Source: Amylostereum areolatum (taxonomy: Eukaryota; Basidiomycota; Agaricomycetes; Russulales; Stereaceae). Taken from it: a DNA stretch of 64,000 nucleotides. This document shows, in pieces, positions 33,986-46,674 of the stretch. The stretch spans positions 186,001-250,000 of the forward strand of contig SAXG01000027.1 in NCBI GenBank assembly GCA_012932865.1, given 5' to 3'. The notes below the pieces were generated by a model, which saw only the letters and a program-made list of their open reading frames with translations, had not been told where the DNA came from and ran no database searches. Each line of letters begins with the position of its first letter. Position 1 is the stretch's first letter. Both the position numbers and the translations under genes were made by a program.

Positions 33986-36900
33986 TTACGCTGCGCCGGC
34001 CGCTGCGAGGAGGAACGCGAGGTCCGTCTCGCTCGCGGCGTCGAGCTGGCGTGCACGCGCCTTGAGCCGAACTGCGAACGCGAAAAAATGTGTCGATCAG
34101 TATCGAAGAACGCCAGTCCGATGCATGGGAAAGGGGGACGTACGATTACGGTCCAGGCTGAGCAGCACCACCTTCGCCGCGCCCTTCGTATCGCGCTCAC
34201 GTCCACGCTCGCCGTCGCCGCCGAGGATCGCCGACCGGTCGACCCAATGCTCGTCCTGCCAGACCGCCGCGCGGAGGATGAGGTCGTCCATATTGCGCTC
34301 CCATGCGCCCTCGCCCTCGCCGCTGAAATCGACGACTTCGCTGCGGACGTTGAGAGAGCTGAGGTAATTGCCGCGCGACGTTTGCACCTTGAGCGAGGTC
34401 GAGTGCGAACGAACGTGGGAGACCAAGAAGGCGACGGCCGATTTCGCAGCCTCGCCGAGCGCAGTGGCGTTGGTCCCCAGTCCATCGAGCTCCATGATGA
34501 CTGGGAGCGGGACGACGACAGTCCAGCGTCCGCTCTCCACAAGAGCAGTGACCATCGCCAGAGATGACAACAGGATGTTGGTATCCATGACGAGGACACT
34601 GAACCCAGGGACAAGCTTGAGAGAAGGCCGGACGGGTCCTTTGGGAGCGGCATGCGGGCGTTTGCGCCTCTGGGTTGGTGGCGCCGACGAGGTCGGGGGT
34701 GTCGCGCTGCGTTGCACTGGCTGAAGCAGATTGCGAAGATAGCGCCGGCGAGCCTACAGAAATGAGAGGGGTGAAGGCGATGAGCATCAAACTTCGCTAT
34801 TAAGAATCAAAAGGCTGCCATACCTTGAGCTCTCGAACCTCCTCCGAATCCTCGTCGTCGTCCTCGCTCTGGCTGGAAGACTCGCCAGGGTTGTCCATGC
34901 CGTCGGCGTCCAATTCCATCGTGTCGTCGACACTCCATCGGGTGCCCCTCAAACGTTGCTCCTCCTCCTCCTTCGCCAAACGCTCCTCCTGGGCCCACAT
35001 CGCAACCTTCGCGGCCAGCGGGCCCTCGATGGACCACGCCCGATCGCCACGCCAGGTGAAGCCGTCGACGAGCCGGGAGAACCGCGCGCCCGCCCACGCG
35101 ACACGCTGCCAACGAAGATCGGTATCTTCCACGCGATCGCCGTCGTCCTCGTCCACCAACATGCCGTCGTCGCCGTCCGAGCCACGCGGTGGCCCGCGCT
35201 CGTCCAGCACCTCCATCTCGCGGCTCACCGTCATGCTGCCCGACAGCGGCAACGCGTCGTCCGGCTCGTCCGTTTTCCAGAACCCGCGTTCGAAAAGCTG
35301 GCGGCCGGTCCAAGCCATACCACGCACGCACCAGTCCTCCGGGAGGGCAGCGCGCGTGGGGAGCTTTTCCCCGGCGCTCTGGGAACTCTGGAGGGCGCGA
35401 CTGGGTGCTTTGGAGAGGACGCGTGCGAGCTTGGACCAAGGCATAGCGCGCTCGAGCTGCGCCGCCACGTCGGGGGTCTTGAAAACGGTGGCGAGGAAAG
35501 TCAGGATGATGGTGATATAGGAGGTGACACCGGCGTGGGAGGTAACGCTGTCAAGCGCGTGGGACAGCATGGTGAAGGTGAGCTCGACAGCCATGGTAAA
35601 TGCGGGAGGGGTCGCCTCGGACGCGGACGGCTCGGAGAGGGTAGGTGAACTATGTTCGCCGCCGCCGTTGCTTGTTCGCTGGGCGAGGGCCTCTTTATCG
35701 ACATCCATGCTGTCTGCTTCTTGTTCTTTGCGGGCCAACTTGACTTTCGGGGCGGGAGAGACAAGGCGGTCGGTGGCGAGAACCAGGCCTGCACTGCGCA
35801 ATACGCCCTTGGGCCTGCCGTACTCGAGCAAAGCACCTATGTTCAGGGCGGCCATCATTGACCAGTCCCGACTCTCCGGCGCCTCGATGGCCAAGCGCTC
35901 GAGGAGGCGAGCCAAGGATGGCTTGAAGTCGTCGAGCTGGATATTTGTGAATAGCATGCCGTGTATGAGGACGAACAGGTCCGATGCGCTCGAGTCCGGT
36001 TGCGCGCGACGTGCTTGAGCGGCCGGGGACCACGACTGGATGACGTGCTCGCGCGAGAACGCTGAAGGGTGCGTGGCAATCAAACTGTACACAGGCAAAC
36101 CTTAAATTCACCGTGTCGATCATGGCAGAGAAAACGGACTAACCTCTTGCTGAAATGGTATATTGTTCGAAGGTCCTCGCCTTCAACGTCGCGACTGAGT
36201 TGACCAAGGTATTGATGTAGCCTGCCTTCTCCAGGCCTCTCGACGAGGCCTATGCCATACCACTGCCGTGCCACGGCACGCCAGTGCTCCTTGTCCGGCT
36301 CAAGATCGAAGTTGCGGGCGGCGACAATGCCGACACTAGGACTGGGCGAGTCGTCGACGCGCTCGATGAGCCTGCCGCTGCTCTCGGATGCGTTACCCAT
36401 GGTCGAGGTGGGTGTCAAGAGGGGATACGGCGTGGTGCCGCCATATGAACTAACGGAGAGGAAAGGCGGAGGGGCGACAGGTTCAGGCGAAAGTGCGAGC
36501 ACCGCTAGACGGTATCGGGCAAGGGAGCCGAGAGACTCGAGCCAGTGGGACTTGAAGGAGTCGAGGAAAGGGTGTTCGTACAGAATGGTGTAATAAGTGT
36601 ATGCGTAGTTGATGAAGGATTGCAGGTGTTCGAGGGCTAGCTTGGAGGCCTGTGCGGCCACACGGAGTTTTTCGAGGAGACGGTTGAATGCGTGAGACCA
36701 AAGACGCGCGACGATGTTGTATTTCACCGGGATGGAGCGCATGGATATAGGGTGGATGGGTGCTGTCGACTCCTCGAGCAGCCATGACATCAATTCGGCG
36801 AGTCTGTACGAAGTCAGCATATGATCATGAGAACAGACGACCGTGTTACTCACTCCTTGTGATCGCGGACCATCCTTTGCCAACGCGCCCCTTCTGGATC

Positions 36901-37806
36901 TTCTTTGGCAGCATCGGGAGCAGCGCGAAGCAAGATACGGCCGTCTTCTGCGCTATCGTCTGGTTCCTCGCGAAGGATCTTTGCCTCCAGCTCAGTGATG
37001 TCGCGGTATGTCCTCTTGAGCTTAGTGGAAAGGGCGTTGTTTGGCTTGGGCTCATCGCGGGGCCTAGAGCCATCGAAAATGGAGGAAGGATCCGAGGATC
37101 CGTCGGTGCTGGAGGAGAAAGTGAAGCTGGAGGAGGTGAAGGAGGGGGCGTGAGAGGAGGCGGAAGAGAGGTAGTCTCCGGAAGACTTTGGGGTGGGAGC
37201 GGGTTTACGTCCACTGGCGAAGCGAACGGGATCGTCACGTTTGTGGTCATAGAGTTGACGTTGGGTGGTGGTGGTGGTGGGACCAGGCTTGGAGCTGCCG
37301 CGGGCGTAGGAGCTGCCGGTGTCGTCGGACATGGACTCGGGCTCGTGGGTACGACGCATGGGGATAGGGTCCGTGTTAGGGTTGAAGAGCTTGCTCTGGG
37401 CTTTTGCGGGGCGAGTCCGGGGGGAAGAGGAGATGTTGAGACGACGAGAGAAATCGTCTGCGTTCACGGGGTCGGAGGAGGGTACGACGACATGGGGAAG
37501 GGGGTGCTGCGGAGCGGGGAGTGGTCTGCGGGGCGGTTCTGAGGGAGCGGGAGGGGAACGAGGAGCGATGGTGGTGAATATCGGGGGGAGAGTACGTTCG
37601 GTACGCTCGCGTGTGCGTGTGATTCTGAGGATCGGTGAGTGGGAGAAGGGGATGAGGGTGGCGAAGGGCTGAAGGGGGAAAGAGACTCACGAGAAGGTCG
37701 CGTTCTTCCTCTGCAGCTGAACCATCCTTTCGACGAGATCGGTTGGAACTGGAGCGCCCTCAGCGCGATCCTTTGAACGTCTGGAGGGTTTTGAGTCCTG
37801 GGGCAT
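33986..37806 (-). CDS. EST1/SMG6-like protein with C-terminal PIN domain
   Basis: Six exons (37806-37691, 37624-36854, 36803-36144, 36084-34824, 34753-34144, 34071-33986) join cleanly into 1167 residues. A disordered N-terminus is followed by the EST1 14-3-3-like/TPR region (ELMSWLLEE, NYAYTYYTILYEHPF, RQWYGIGLVERPGEGRLHQY, LGQLSRDVEGEDLRTIYHF, then SKSLIATHPSAFSREHVI). The C-terminus is a PIN nuclease with acidic residues in VLVMDTNILL, IMELDGLG, MDDLILRAAVW and SLDRNLRLKAR. In animals SMG6 cleaves mRNA during nonsense-mediated decay, and Est1 proteins act at telomeres. Four acidic positions are retained, so nuclease activity is plausible. Which role applies here is inference. Confidence 0.9.
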
Positions 37807-38334
37807 GATGAGAGTCGAAGACAAGGAGGGTGAAAAGCCTGCGGCGCTTCAACTCGACCAACTCTTCGACTGCGCGCAGCAAGCCGCAGTACCCGTGCCC
37901 CGATCCCGGCCCGGAACCTTTCTTGTCCTCGTCCTGGCAGAGCCTGGCAGCCATGTACCGCCTCCGACTCCTCCTCCGCCTGCTTTTGCACAGGCATTCC
38001 TATGAACGACTCCCACCGCCTCCCCTCTCTTCATCTCCTTGAAAACACACTCACCCCCCAAGGGCTAACCCTCGGTCACCCTTCATTCTCTCTAGGCTCT
38101 CGGCTTTCCCGGCGCAGCAGAACGCTAAATACATCCAGATCCGCAGTCTGCCATCCGGATTTCCTTTCCGCTCCAGCCTCTAGCTCTTCCATCTGTCCCC
38201 AAGGTGTCCATACATCCTTCATACATACATAATATTGCAACGTAACCCCGACGTGCTTGACGACGTGGCAGCTCATCGCTCATCCCGAATACCCCCAGAA
38301 AATCCATGGTTCTCAATAGCCCAAAGTCCTGCAT
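37807..38334. other. Intergenic region between EST1/SMG6-like and SDR genes
   Basis: Promoter side of the PIN gene and 3' flank of the dehydrogenase. No supported ORF. Confidence 0.4.
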
Positions 38335-39749
38335 TCACCATGCGTGGTGCCCCCCACTGACCAAGATGCTGCGCGCACACAAGATCATCGTCAGTTCCCC
38401 TCCGAGATCAACACAAGCGCACACGAAACACGTACTCGCTACCCGTGCAGAAGCTCGACGCATCGGACGCCAGCCACGTTATCGCGCCCCTCAGCTCGTC
38501 CGGTCGCCCCAGCCGTCCCAACGGGTTCATCGACGACCACTTCTCCAGCAAATGCGGCTGCGTGTCCAAGTACGCCGCCGTCATCCTGCGTGCAACAAAA
38601 TGCAAATAAACCGTCGCTCGGTCAGCGCTCAGCCCACCCCATGCCTTGACCTGAGCCCTCCTGAGCCTGACGCCCTTTGCCGAGGCACGCGCGCCCGCTG
38701 CGCCGCCACGCCGCCACGCCTTCCCAGCCGCGGAACGCGCCAGGGCCCAGCACCAAGCAAACACCGCGAGGACTTGGTATGGACCACTCACGACGTATAG
38801 ATGTGCCCAGGCGAGAGCGTGTTCACCCGTATCCGTTTGGGCCCGAGCTCGCAGGCCATGCTTCTCCCCATCTGCAGCACCGCGGACTTGCTCGCGTTGT
38901 ACGACACCCACGCGTGGTCCTACGTGTGCCCAACTCTCCGTTAGCAACGTTCGGCCTACTACGTGCCCCCCCTCCGCGGAACGTACCCGATTGGTGATAC
39001 TCCCGCTCATGCTCGCGATGAGCACGATGCTACCCCCGTTTCCGAAACGCGCCATCTCCCTTCCCGCCGCCTGCGCCGTGAACAACACCCCGTTCGCGTT
39101 GATGTCCATCACCTGCACGGAGAACACCCAACCGACATCAACCCGTCACGTCGCGCGGCACCGAACCGTCAACCCTCACCTGTCTAAACTGCGCCGCCGG
39201 GTACTCCAAACAACCCGTGTGGCTCTTCAGCACGCCCGCTGCGGCCACGCACACGTCCATCCTGCCCTCCGTCTCCCCGATCTCCCGCCCCACCTCCCAC
39301 ATCCTGTCCTGGTCCGTCACGTTCGCGCTCACGTACGCGAGGCGCTCCTTCCCCTCCGCGTCCATCTCTCGCGCATAGTCCCGCACGGCCTGCCACTCCT
39401 CCCCAGGGGTCTCAGGTAGATCGACGCAGTACACCCGCCGCGCGCCCGCCTCGACCAGCGCGAGCGCCATCTCGAGCCCGAGCCCGCGGTTCGCGCCCGA
39501 GACGAGCCCGACGCGGTCCTTGAGCGCGAACTCGTCCCAGATGCGCGGCCGCGGCTTCTCGGTGCGCTCGGCGAGCGCCGCGGCGACGCCGATGGGGGCC
39601 AGCGGCGAGGAGGACGTGCGGTCGGTCGGCAGAGGGTGCGTGGCCGATTTGACCATGCTGTCGCTCGCCGTGGTGAGGAACGTGCGGGCGTTGACCGCGG
39701 CGAGTCTGACGGTCCTCGGGCGGGCGGCGGCGAAACAGAGTCGGAGCAT
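38335..39749 (-). CDS. Short-chain dehydrogenase/reductase, polyol-type
   Basis: Classical SDR oxidoreductase, Rossmann fold, closest in look to fungal D-arabinitol 2-dehydrogenase/sorbose-reductase-type enzymes. Motifs: cofactor loop LVSGANRGLGLEMA, acidic residue after strand 2 (VYCVDLPE, suggesting NAD+ preference), AAAGV, IVLIASMSGS, the catalytic VSYNASKSAV (YxxxK), NTLSPGHIYT and a C-terminal DILVSGGHHAW. The N-terminus (MLRLCFAAARPRTVRL) is Arg-rich and amphipathic, resembling a mitochondrial presequence. Five exons, clean frame. Substrate not decided by sequence. Confidence 0.9.
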
Positions 39750-42595
39750 CGTATCGGTTGGTGGGGTTGGATGGGTCGAGCGGCGGTGAGTGGTGGGACC
39801 TGTACCGTGTAGGCTGCTGCTCGACGGCTCGCATCTGCGCGCTATAAGTAGGGCCCGTGTACAAGGCAATCGGTCACCGGGCCACCTCGTCCATATCCCA
39901 CATCAAATGCAGCGGCACTTGTGACCGTGCCGCGCGGGGTTTCTGGTGTCTGGACGGAGGGCACCGACGGCGATTGTCACTGGTGGATATGAGAGACAAA
40001 ACCGGAGCTCTCGATTCACGGTTCGCGCGCGGATGGATCGATGTCACTTGACGCTGGACCGTGTACCGTGTACGTACGCCGTCCCCGCCGTTTCAATGCG
40101 ATACCGTCGTTTCCGGGACCTGCGGGGTTTGTTAGGCAGGGAGAAGCGTCCGCGGGAAACTCGAGAAGCGTGATAGAGTCCACCGGCGCAATCCCATTCC
40201 CTCGACGGGGCTAGTAGCGCCCACACGAAAGTTTGCACGGAGTAATGCGCGAGCTCGGCGCGAACGCATCCTCCCTTGCGGCCTTGACGCGGTCACGGCC
40301 CGTCGCGCGCACCCGCACTGCGTCTCCGAGCCTTCGATGCCGTCCCGCGCGTCGTGCCGAAGACGTGTACGGCGTGTCTCGTGGACGAGTTCCGAAGCTC
40401 ATAAATTTTTTCAACCCGATAATGAAACGAACCTGTACGTCGGAAGCGCCAGATCAATATGCACTGTACGAGTACAAGTGACATGTGGTACAAATTCGAA
40501 GGCGGTGAAGAAGCTGGGCTGGACAGTCGGTTGTAAGTACTTACTGTAGTGGTATCGCACAGGCCTGCCGTGCCATAAAATGGAAAAGGCTGCGAATGCG
40601 AAGGGAGGCGGGGGTAAGGTAACGGATTCAATCATGAGCGACAAACTGCGAAGGACAGACGACGGCGTTGGCTTGACTTCGCGATGATTGACCTAAACCC
40701 GACGTCGGGCGCGCTGCAATCCCAAGGAAGATCCGGTGGGGTGGCAGGGAGACCAATGAATGTCCCCATTTGAGGTGTCCACTCTGCACCAACGACAAAT
40801 GACCGTCGATGAGTGCTAGATAGTAGACGTCAAGTTAGCGATAGGTATGTGCGGGCGGTATACAACGAAAACAACACCTTCTGTTCTCGTCTACCGACGT
40901 CTGTACGTCCAAAAACATATGCCGAAAAGGAAACAGACGGCAACAGCATCTCGGCGAGAGCGGCGGAACACGCACCGAACGCCTGAGCGCGCGTCCCGTC
41001 CACCGAGACGGAGCGACGAACTCGTCGGGGGATTACACAGGCCTGGTCTTCGAAAGGGTCATATGAGTACTTTACGTGCGGATGAGCGCGAGCTCGAATC
41101 GCACCTGTAACACACGGCGGGACATCCTTCAGGAAGGATTCCCGAGTCAGACTTACGGTCCGTTTGTTCGCAGCACGAAGGCGCCACATGTTCGTCCAGT
41201 GACCTTTATGTCGCCAGAGAATGAATCGTCCCAAGACAGCTTACGAGGATTGGTCCCGGCCGATGTACAGCGCCAGCATGCCATGACATGCTGGACGGTC
41301 CTGAGAAGAAGAGATACACGTCTTCCTAGCGAGCGAACACGATTGCGCTGATGGCTGGTGGTGCTTACCGCGCGAGTCTCTCGGAGATGAGAGGTCCTCA
41401 TCCTAGGTCCGTCCGAGCTCGCTGCGCCTGCGCGTATAGAATACAAGCACTTGGCGCTGAAAAGATAGACCGCGATGTCAAACAACCCGAATGATCCGCG
41501 AGCTGGGGGCGGGTAGTCAGTCGCTCGACTCGGGTGAATCGATGCGTCGCAACCTATCGCGGGAGGTCCGGGAGGGGATCCTTTTCTATATATAAGAAGG
41601 CTTACACCGCCGATGTCGGGGCATCGTATCGCAGGTAGGACTCTGTGTTTACTTTCTGGATCATGCGTCAGTGGTGATGCAACTGTATCAAGATTCCCAT
41701 GCTTACTACGTGGTGGTCTGTGGTCCTCGACGTTCGATAGCAGCGTCTCAGCACCGCCGCGATTCTATGTCAGTGCACAGTGCACTGAGCCTCTCGAGCT
41801 TAGGACTTATCTCTATCACGATACTGTGCAGCACTCGGCAGCAAGTGTACTTATTGCGGTTGTAGTTGGATACAGATATGCAAGCCCTGCGAATCCGAGT
41901 CGTCAATCGCGTTGGTGAGCTGCTAGGAGTATAAACCCAGTAAGTCAGCCTGCTGGCACGGCCCACCTGACCATGGTCTCGGGACCGATCTGGTTCCAGT
42001 AACTGTAGGCTGTAGCAGTACTGCTACGGTATGTTTCCCGGCGGAAAGGATAACTCACCATACGACGTCGGATACAGGCTACGTATAGTGAACTTTTGAA
42101 GCGATCATCGACGGTAGTCGTGGACAGTCAATACCAAGAGGTACCAAGTTGGTACAGGCTGACAGGCTGAGGCTGTTTACAAACGAACGACCAGAATGTG
42201 TTTACGCGTATTTGGCAAGAGCCTCCACCGTTACATAATACAGCAGGATTGTTACGCCTGTACTTGGGCAGCTGGGCAGTGATCGCCATGTTCATTCCGG
42301 ATTATATCTTGCACAGGGCTCGAAGCAAAACGCAGTGCCGAGCTGGGAGAGCAGACCCTCGTACAGCGTAATTTGCGTTTTATAGTCAGTCATTATGGTA
42401 AAAAAAACACCAGCGAGCGCGCGAGTAGTAAGCTACATACATAGAACTACAAAACATCGAGATCGATCCGCACCATACAACAGACAGCAACAACAGGCCA
42501 TGCGAAGGTCATCATACAACACATTGAGCGTATAAATAGTGAGAGGGTGGCGCCACGAAGGATGGGGACTCGACAGCAGGAGGACGGTGAACGGA
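39750..42595. other. 2.8 kb region with no supported gene
   Basis: Composition is more AT-rich and mixed than in the genes. ORFs on both strands lack motifs, Kozak context and splice chains. A TATATATAAG element at about 41586 precedes an ATG at 41613, but the following frame has no recognisable product. No transposon ends, tRNA or inverted repeats were seen. Confidence 0.5.
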
Positions 42596-43632
42596 TCATC
42601 GCCGCTTGGGTTTGCCGGAGAGCCAGGGTAGCCATGGGACAACACGGGCGTTCAATCGTCGAAGGTGGGATGCGCCCCAGGACGTCGGAGGCTCCTTTCC
42701 GTCCCACTGGTCGACGAGCCGGATGATGCGTTTCTCGGAGTCGAGGTCGACGACGACGATGGATTCTACCTCCTGCAAAAACACGTCTTTTTAGGATTCT
42801 GTCGCACGACGGGAGTCGGGGCGACGTATTCCGGGAATCGGAACATACCTTCTTGAACCCGGTGACGCGCATGACGTATTCTTGCTTCTGCCAGAATATG
42901 AGGCGGTCGGGAGTGTCGGCGGTGGAGAGCACTCTTCGTGCGAGTGTAGTAGATTTCGAGAATAGATGCGACTAGAGCACCGCATGTTAGACGCGAGCAG
43001 ACAAATGCATGGAGGAGAAGACGAACGAGCGTGTACCACTGTCATAAGTGGGTCAGCGCTGAGATATACAGGAGGACAGATGAAGGGGAAGCACCATAGA
43101 TATGACTTCGTGCAACCCCTTGCACTTGCAATATGCGTCCTACACAGATATCGTCGGTGAGCGTTGGTGAGAAACAACGAAACTGCGCGACGCTCACCTC
43201 GTATTCCGCGTCTCTGCTCCACCGCCGCTCCATAATTTCGATCGTCGGTCGACCCTCATACAGCTGAGTACCGGACGCATGAGCAAAGCCGTGGGATATC
43301 AGGCAACGGCAGCGACGCACCTCCTTCAAGTCGTCCAGAACAGCCTTGTGCAGCTCCTCGGCGCTGATCTCTTCGTGCACATGTACACTCGTACGTCGCG
43401 CCGCGGGAGAGACCGCGCGACGGACCGACAGACGCCTCTCCTTTGCCGGGTCAACCCCGGAATAGTGAGCGCCCCCCGCGGCGGACTCGAAGAGGGAAAC
43501 GGAGGGTGGCGGGCGGTGGAAGATGGAGTGATGGAACGTTTGGGTCGGTAAAGGGGAGCTGGAGCTGCTATTCGGCGTGCTGGGAGGGGATGAGGAGAAA
43601 CGACGGGAGAGAGGACGAGGTGGGTACGACAT
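42596..43632 (-). CDS. NTF2/SnoaL-like fold protein
   Basis: From ATG 43632 (MSYPPRPLSRRF) to TGA at 42596 in about seven exons, all in frame. A Ser/Pro-rich N-terminus is followed by LHKAVLDDLKELYEGRPTIE, IMERRWSRDAEYEDAYCKCK, GLHEVISMWYTLSHLFSKST, LIFWQKQEYVMRVTGFKKEV and ESIVVVDLDSEKRIIRLVDQ, ending LSGKPKRR. This helix-then-strand order is that of small fungal SnoaL/NTF2-like proteins. Two exons are short and their donors are inferred from frame. Function unknown; the fold often binds small hydrophobic ligands. Confidence 0.65.
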
Positions 43633-44244
43633 GGTGGTGGTGGAAGGGAGAGAACGGGTGGTGTTCGCAACACAACTTGGACAAGTCAAGTAACCTTTGG
43701 GCGAGATGAGGCGCGTCATCACGTGTTACGGAGGCTCGGCCTGATATCTTTTCACTGCAATCGAGATTCGACGTCTCCGACTTTCCGACACCCGAGCATT
43801 GCCCGAGCATGACATCCGAGTGAGAGTCAAAGCCTTCGCCCCATATTCCTGTACCCCGTCTGTTGCGATTAAGTACTCTAGTATTAACCGCGGAGCAGAG
43901 ACAACCATTCCACCCTCTCAGCCTTGTGCCCATATCATAGCACTCGCCGACCTTGTGTAGCCGACGACGCGTAAGTATGCACTGCGTGTTATCCAACGAT
44001 CGCCGAGTCAGTGTCACGCACGTCCGAAAGTTGCAGGACCTAAAGCCTCCAGATTACAAGTAGATGTGCATTACGATCGATGCATATAAAAAGACAACAA
44101 TGACTCGACTCCCTCTGTTATTTCGACGAACTGACGACGCGGGGTGAAGTAATGGGTGAGGGAACCGGGTTACGAACAACGATGAACGACGCGTGAAGTG
44201 GGAGAACGAAAAGGATCGACGCGCAAGCGCAAGCGCCGACGCGT
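43633..44244. other. Intergenic region without a gene
   Basis: It lies between the NTF2-like start and the STRAP stop, both on the - strand. Nothing recognisable. Confidence 0.4.
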
Positions 44245-45548
44245 CTAACTCCCGTTTTGATGTCCCTGCCAGAGGCCGTAAGTCTTCCCAGGAGTCGTTT
44301 GCCAGAGACGGATGGTTCCTTCAACGAACAGGTCAGTGGGTGCATCGGGTGTTCAGATGTTAGGAAACATACCATCCTCTGTGCCGACAATAAAAGGAGA
44401 ACAGACATGAGCGGAAATACCCGACGTAGAAAACGAGGAACGCACCGCTTCCGCTCGCGTACATCTCGCCAGTCCGGACTGTACTCGATGCAGTGCACCG
44501 GTCCAGTGGTGACCCTTCAAGACCTCCCTTTCCTCCCCATCGAGCGAATGAACGCGTACCCACTCGTCCGAGATGCTCCCCGTCACAAAGCGATCTTGCA
44601 TGATCGGGTGAATTGACGCGGAAGATGGCGCGTAGGGAAGCGTGAGGCTATGCGTGGTCGCGCCGGTGGGCAGCGCGGGGATGAAGGCGAACCGTCTTGC
44701 CGGAAGTGACCACGAGCCGGTTCGTCTGCTGAGAAAACTCCATGGACGTGATCGCTTGCGGGAACGAGAGCTTGGTGGTGAGCTGGCGCGTGCGCAGGTC
44801 CCACCATCTGTGGGCCATCGACGAATTTGACGCGCGCGATAAGCCGAAGGAGAAGGGGCGGGGGGGGCGAGGGTGATGGGGGGTGATGCCGTCAGAGGGA
44901 TGATCGTTGGCAGGGAGCGGTGGCGAATGTCACTCACTTGAGCAGACCGTCCTCGCCAGCGGAGACACCGGTGTGGTCGCCGACCCAGACGACGCTCTTG
45001 ACGGTGCCTTCATGAGAGGTCGCGTTACCGTCGGTCAACACGTCTGGTTCGGCGTCTGGCCTGCCGAGATCGAAAATGCGGGTCTTTTTCTCCTGGCCAC
45101 CGGTGAGGAGATGTTGACATGAAGGGGAGATGGCGACGCTGCGGACGATGTGGTTGTGCGGGAAGGAATGGAGGGCGGTGCCGTTGTACGTGTCCCATAT
45201 CTTACTGCAGGGTGGAGGTCAGTGACACGTGTTGGATAGAAAAGGGAAGCTAAGTTTTGAGGAGGATGGGAGGAGAGAAGGAACGTACGCAGTGAAATCG
45301 GCGCTGCCAGAGGCGGCGCGGGAGGAATCAGGACTGAGCTTTGTACTCCAGACTGCGCCCTTGTGACCGACGAAGGTGCCAATCCAATCGCCGGTCCAAT
45401 CTCTCAGCATCGGGTTGCCATCTTTGCAGCTTGAGATGAGCATGTAGGTGTTATCATCTTGGAGAGCGGAAAAGGAGAGATGGGTGACGGGGCGAGTGTG
45501 ACCTGGGGCGACGAGCGGGGTAGACTTTGGGAGGGGGAAGCCGGACAT
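44245..45548 (-). CDS. WD40 protein STRAP (serine-threonine kinase receptor-associated protein / unrip homologue), three frame breaks
   Basis: A propeller of WD40 repeats; in animals STRAP/unrip is part of the SMN complex and of cap-independent translation control. N-terminus MSGFPLPKSTPLVAPGHTRP, then LISSCKDGNPMLRDWTGDWI, GTFVGHKGAVWSTKLSPDSS, FTAKIWDTYNG, LLTGGQEKKTRIFDL, KSVVWVGDHTGVSAGEDG, KWWDLRTRQLTTKLSFPQAI and a C-terminal PGKTYGLWQGHQNGS. Three single-base skips are needed to keep the conserved protein: 44689 (GKTV/AFIPALP), 44505 (KGHH/GPVHCIEY) and 44471 (YSPD/GEMYASGS). Identity is secure, and loss of such a gene would be surprising. Confidence 0.88.
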
Positions 45549-46674
45549 GAGGAGGGAATAGGGAGAGGTCGTTAGGATAAGAAGAATTTGAAGAGGTCGT
45601 TAGGCAAGATGTATGGATGTATGTATGTGCAGAGGAAGTTGAGAGAGGAATATATGGATGGATCGGAGGAGGAAGGGAAGGAAAGGGCGCGCCGCGCACT
45701 GCTCAGTCGTCGTGAACAACCCAGATCATCATCCTCGCTCGCACCTTGACTCTCTTACGCGTGGCCACGTGCCCGCTCGTGCCCGCCGTGCCTTCCTTCC
45801 CCAGCCACTGCCCAGTGCCACCCTCTGCAGCCCTCTGCCACCACTCCAGCTGCCACCAGGTTAAGCCTGCACTCTCTACCCATCCTTCAAAAACAGGTGG
45901 AAGTTACGGTATGTGCCCATTATTTCTCCGGCTGTACCGGCTGAGCTCACCTGAATGCCAGCAACTTACTCCGAGACAGCTCGCAGCGATGATCGTTCGT
46001 CGATTGACTCCGTGTTTCGGCACATCGCCTCTCAATCTGCTCTGGCAAATACCTTGCGATGGGTGATGGCGTCGTGACTGTTGCTCATCGTCACGCCAAT
46101 TGCAGCGTGGACTCGACCAAGGCTTGTTAAATTCGGCCATTTCACCGCGACTTGGAAATTGGTTGTGCACGGAACCGCAAAGTGCGAGCGACGGAACACC
46201 CGCTGTTCCCGAACACAGGGCGAGCCCCTGCGGTCCCTGGAACGAGCGTCTTGGAGGGTAAACCGCAAGACCGAGGGGGGAGGGGGAACGCCCGAAAGCG
46301 GTAAGTACGAACGACGTCAGAGCAAAGGCCCATTGCGTGCTTTCACCCTCAAGCACTCGCCATAACTCGCCATCCAGCGGAAAACTTAGCAACCAAGATG
46401 GACGACGAAAATCAGTCTCCCGATCGTATATTTCCTCTATCGGCCCCTCTCCTCCTCCTTTTCTCCCTCCCGCCTTTCCCAAAGGCGACAGTCACGGAAA
46501 ATTCTCAGACAGGAGACTTTCCTCCCTCGCACGCCTTCTCGCATCACCCCTCCACTTCCCCTCAGGCTCCTATTCACCATCAGCGCCGCTTCGTGCCTGG
46601 GGTATCCCGTTCCCTATATTAATAGCCCTCCCTGACTTCTCCGGTCACTTGAGGTCTTTCCCCTTTGGCCCCTC
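45549..46674. promoter_or_regulatory. Divergent intergenic region, STRAP to sulfate permease
   Basis: About 1.1 kb between divergent starts, with no supported ORF. It must hold both promoters. If the permease is under Met4/Cys3-type bZIP control, sites should be here, but I could not assign one with confidence. Confidence 0.4.

Noticed and set aside
34097..34717. Stand-alone PIN-domain toxin or nuclease gene
   Set aside because: The frame continues through a standard intron into EST1-type sequence upstream, so it is the C-terminal domain of one large protein.
40830..41485. ORFs in the 39.8-42.6 kb gap as genes
   Set aside because: No motif, no splice support, mixed codon use; indistinguishable from chance open frames.
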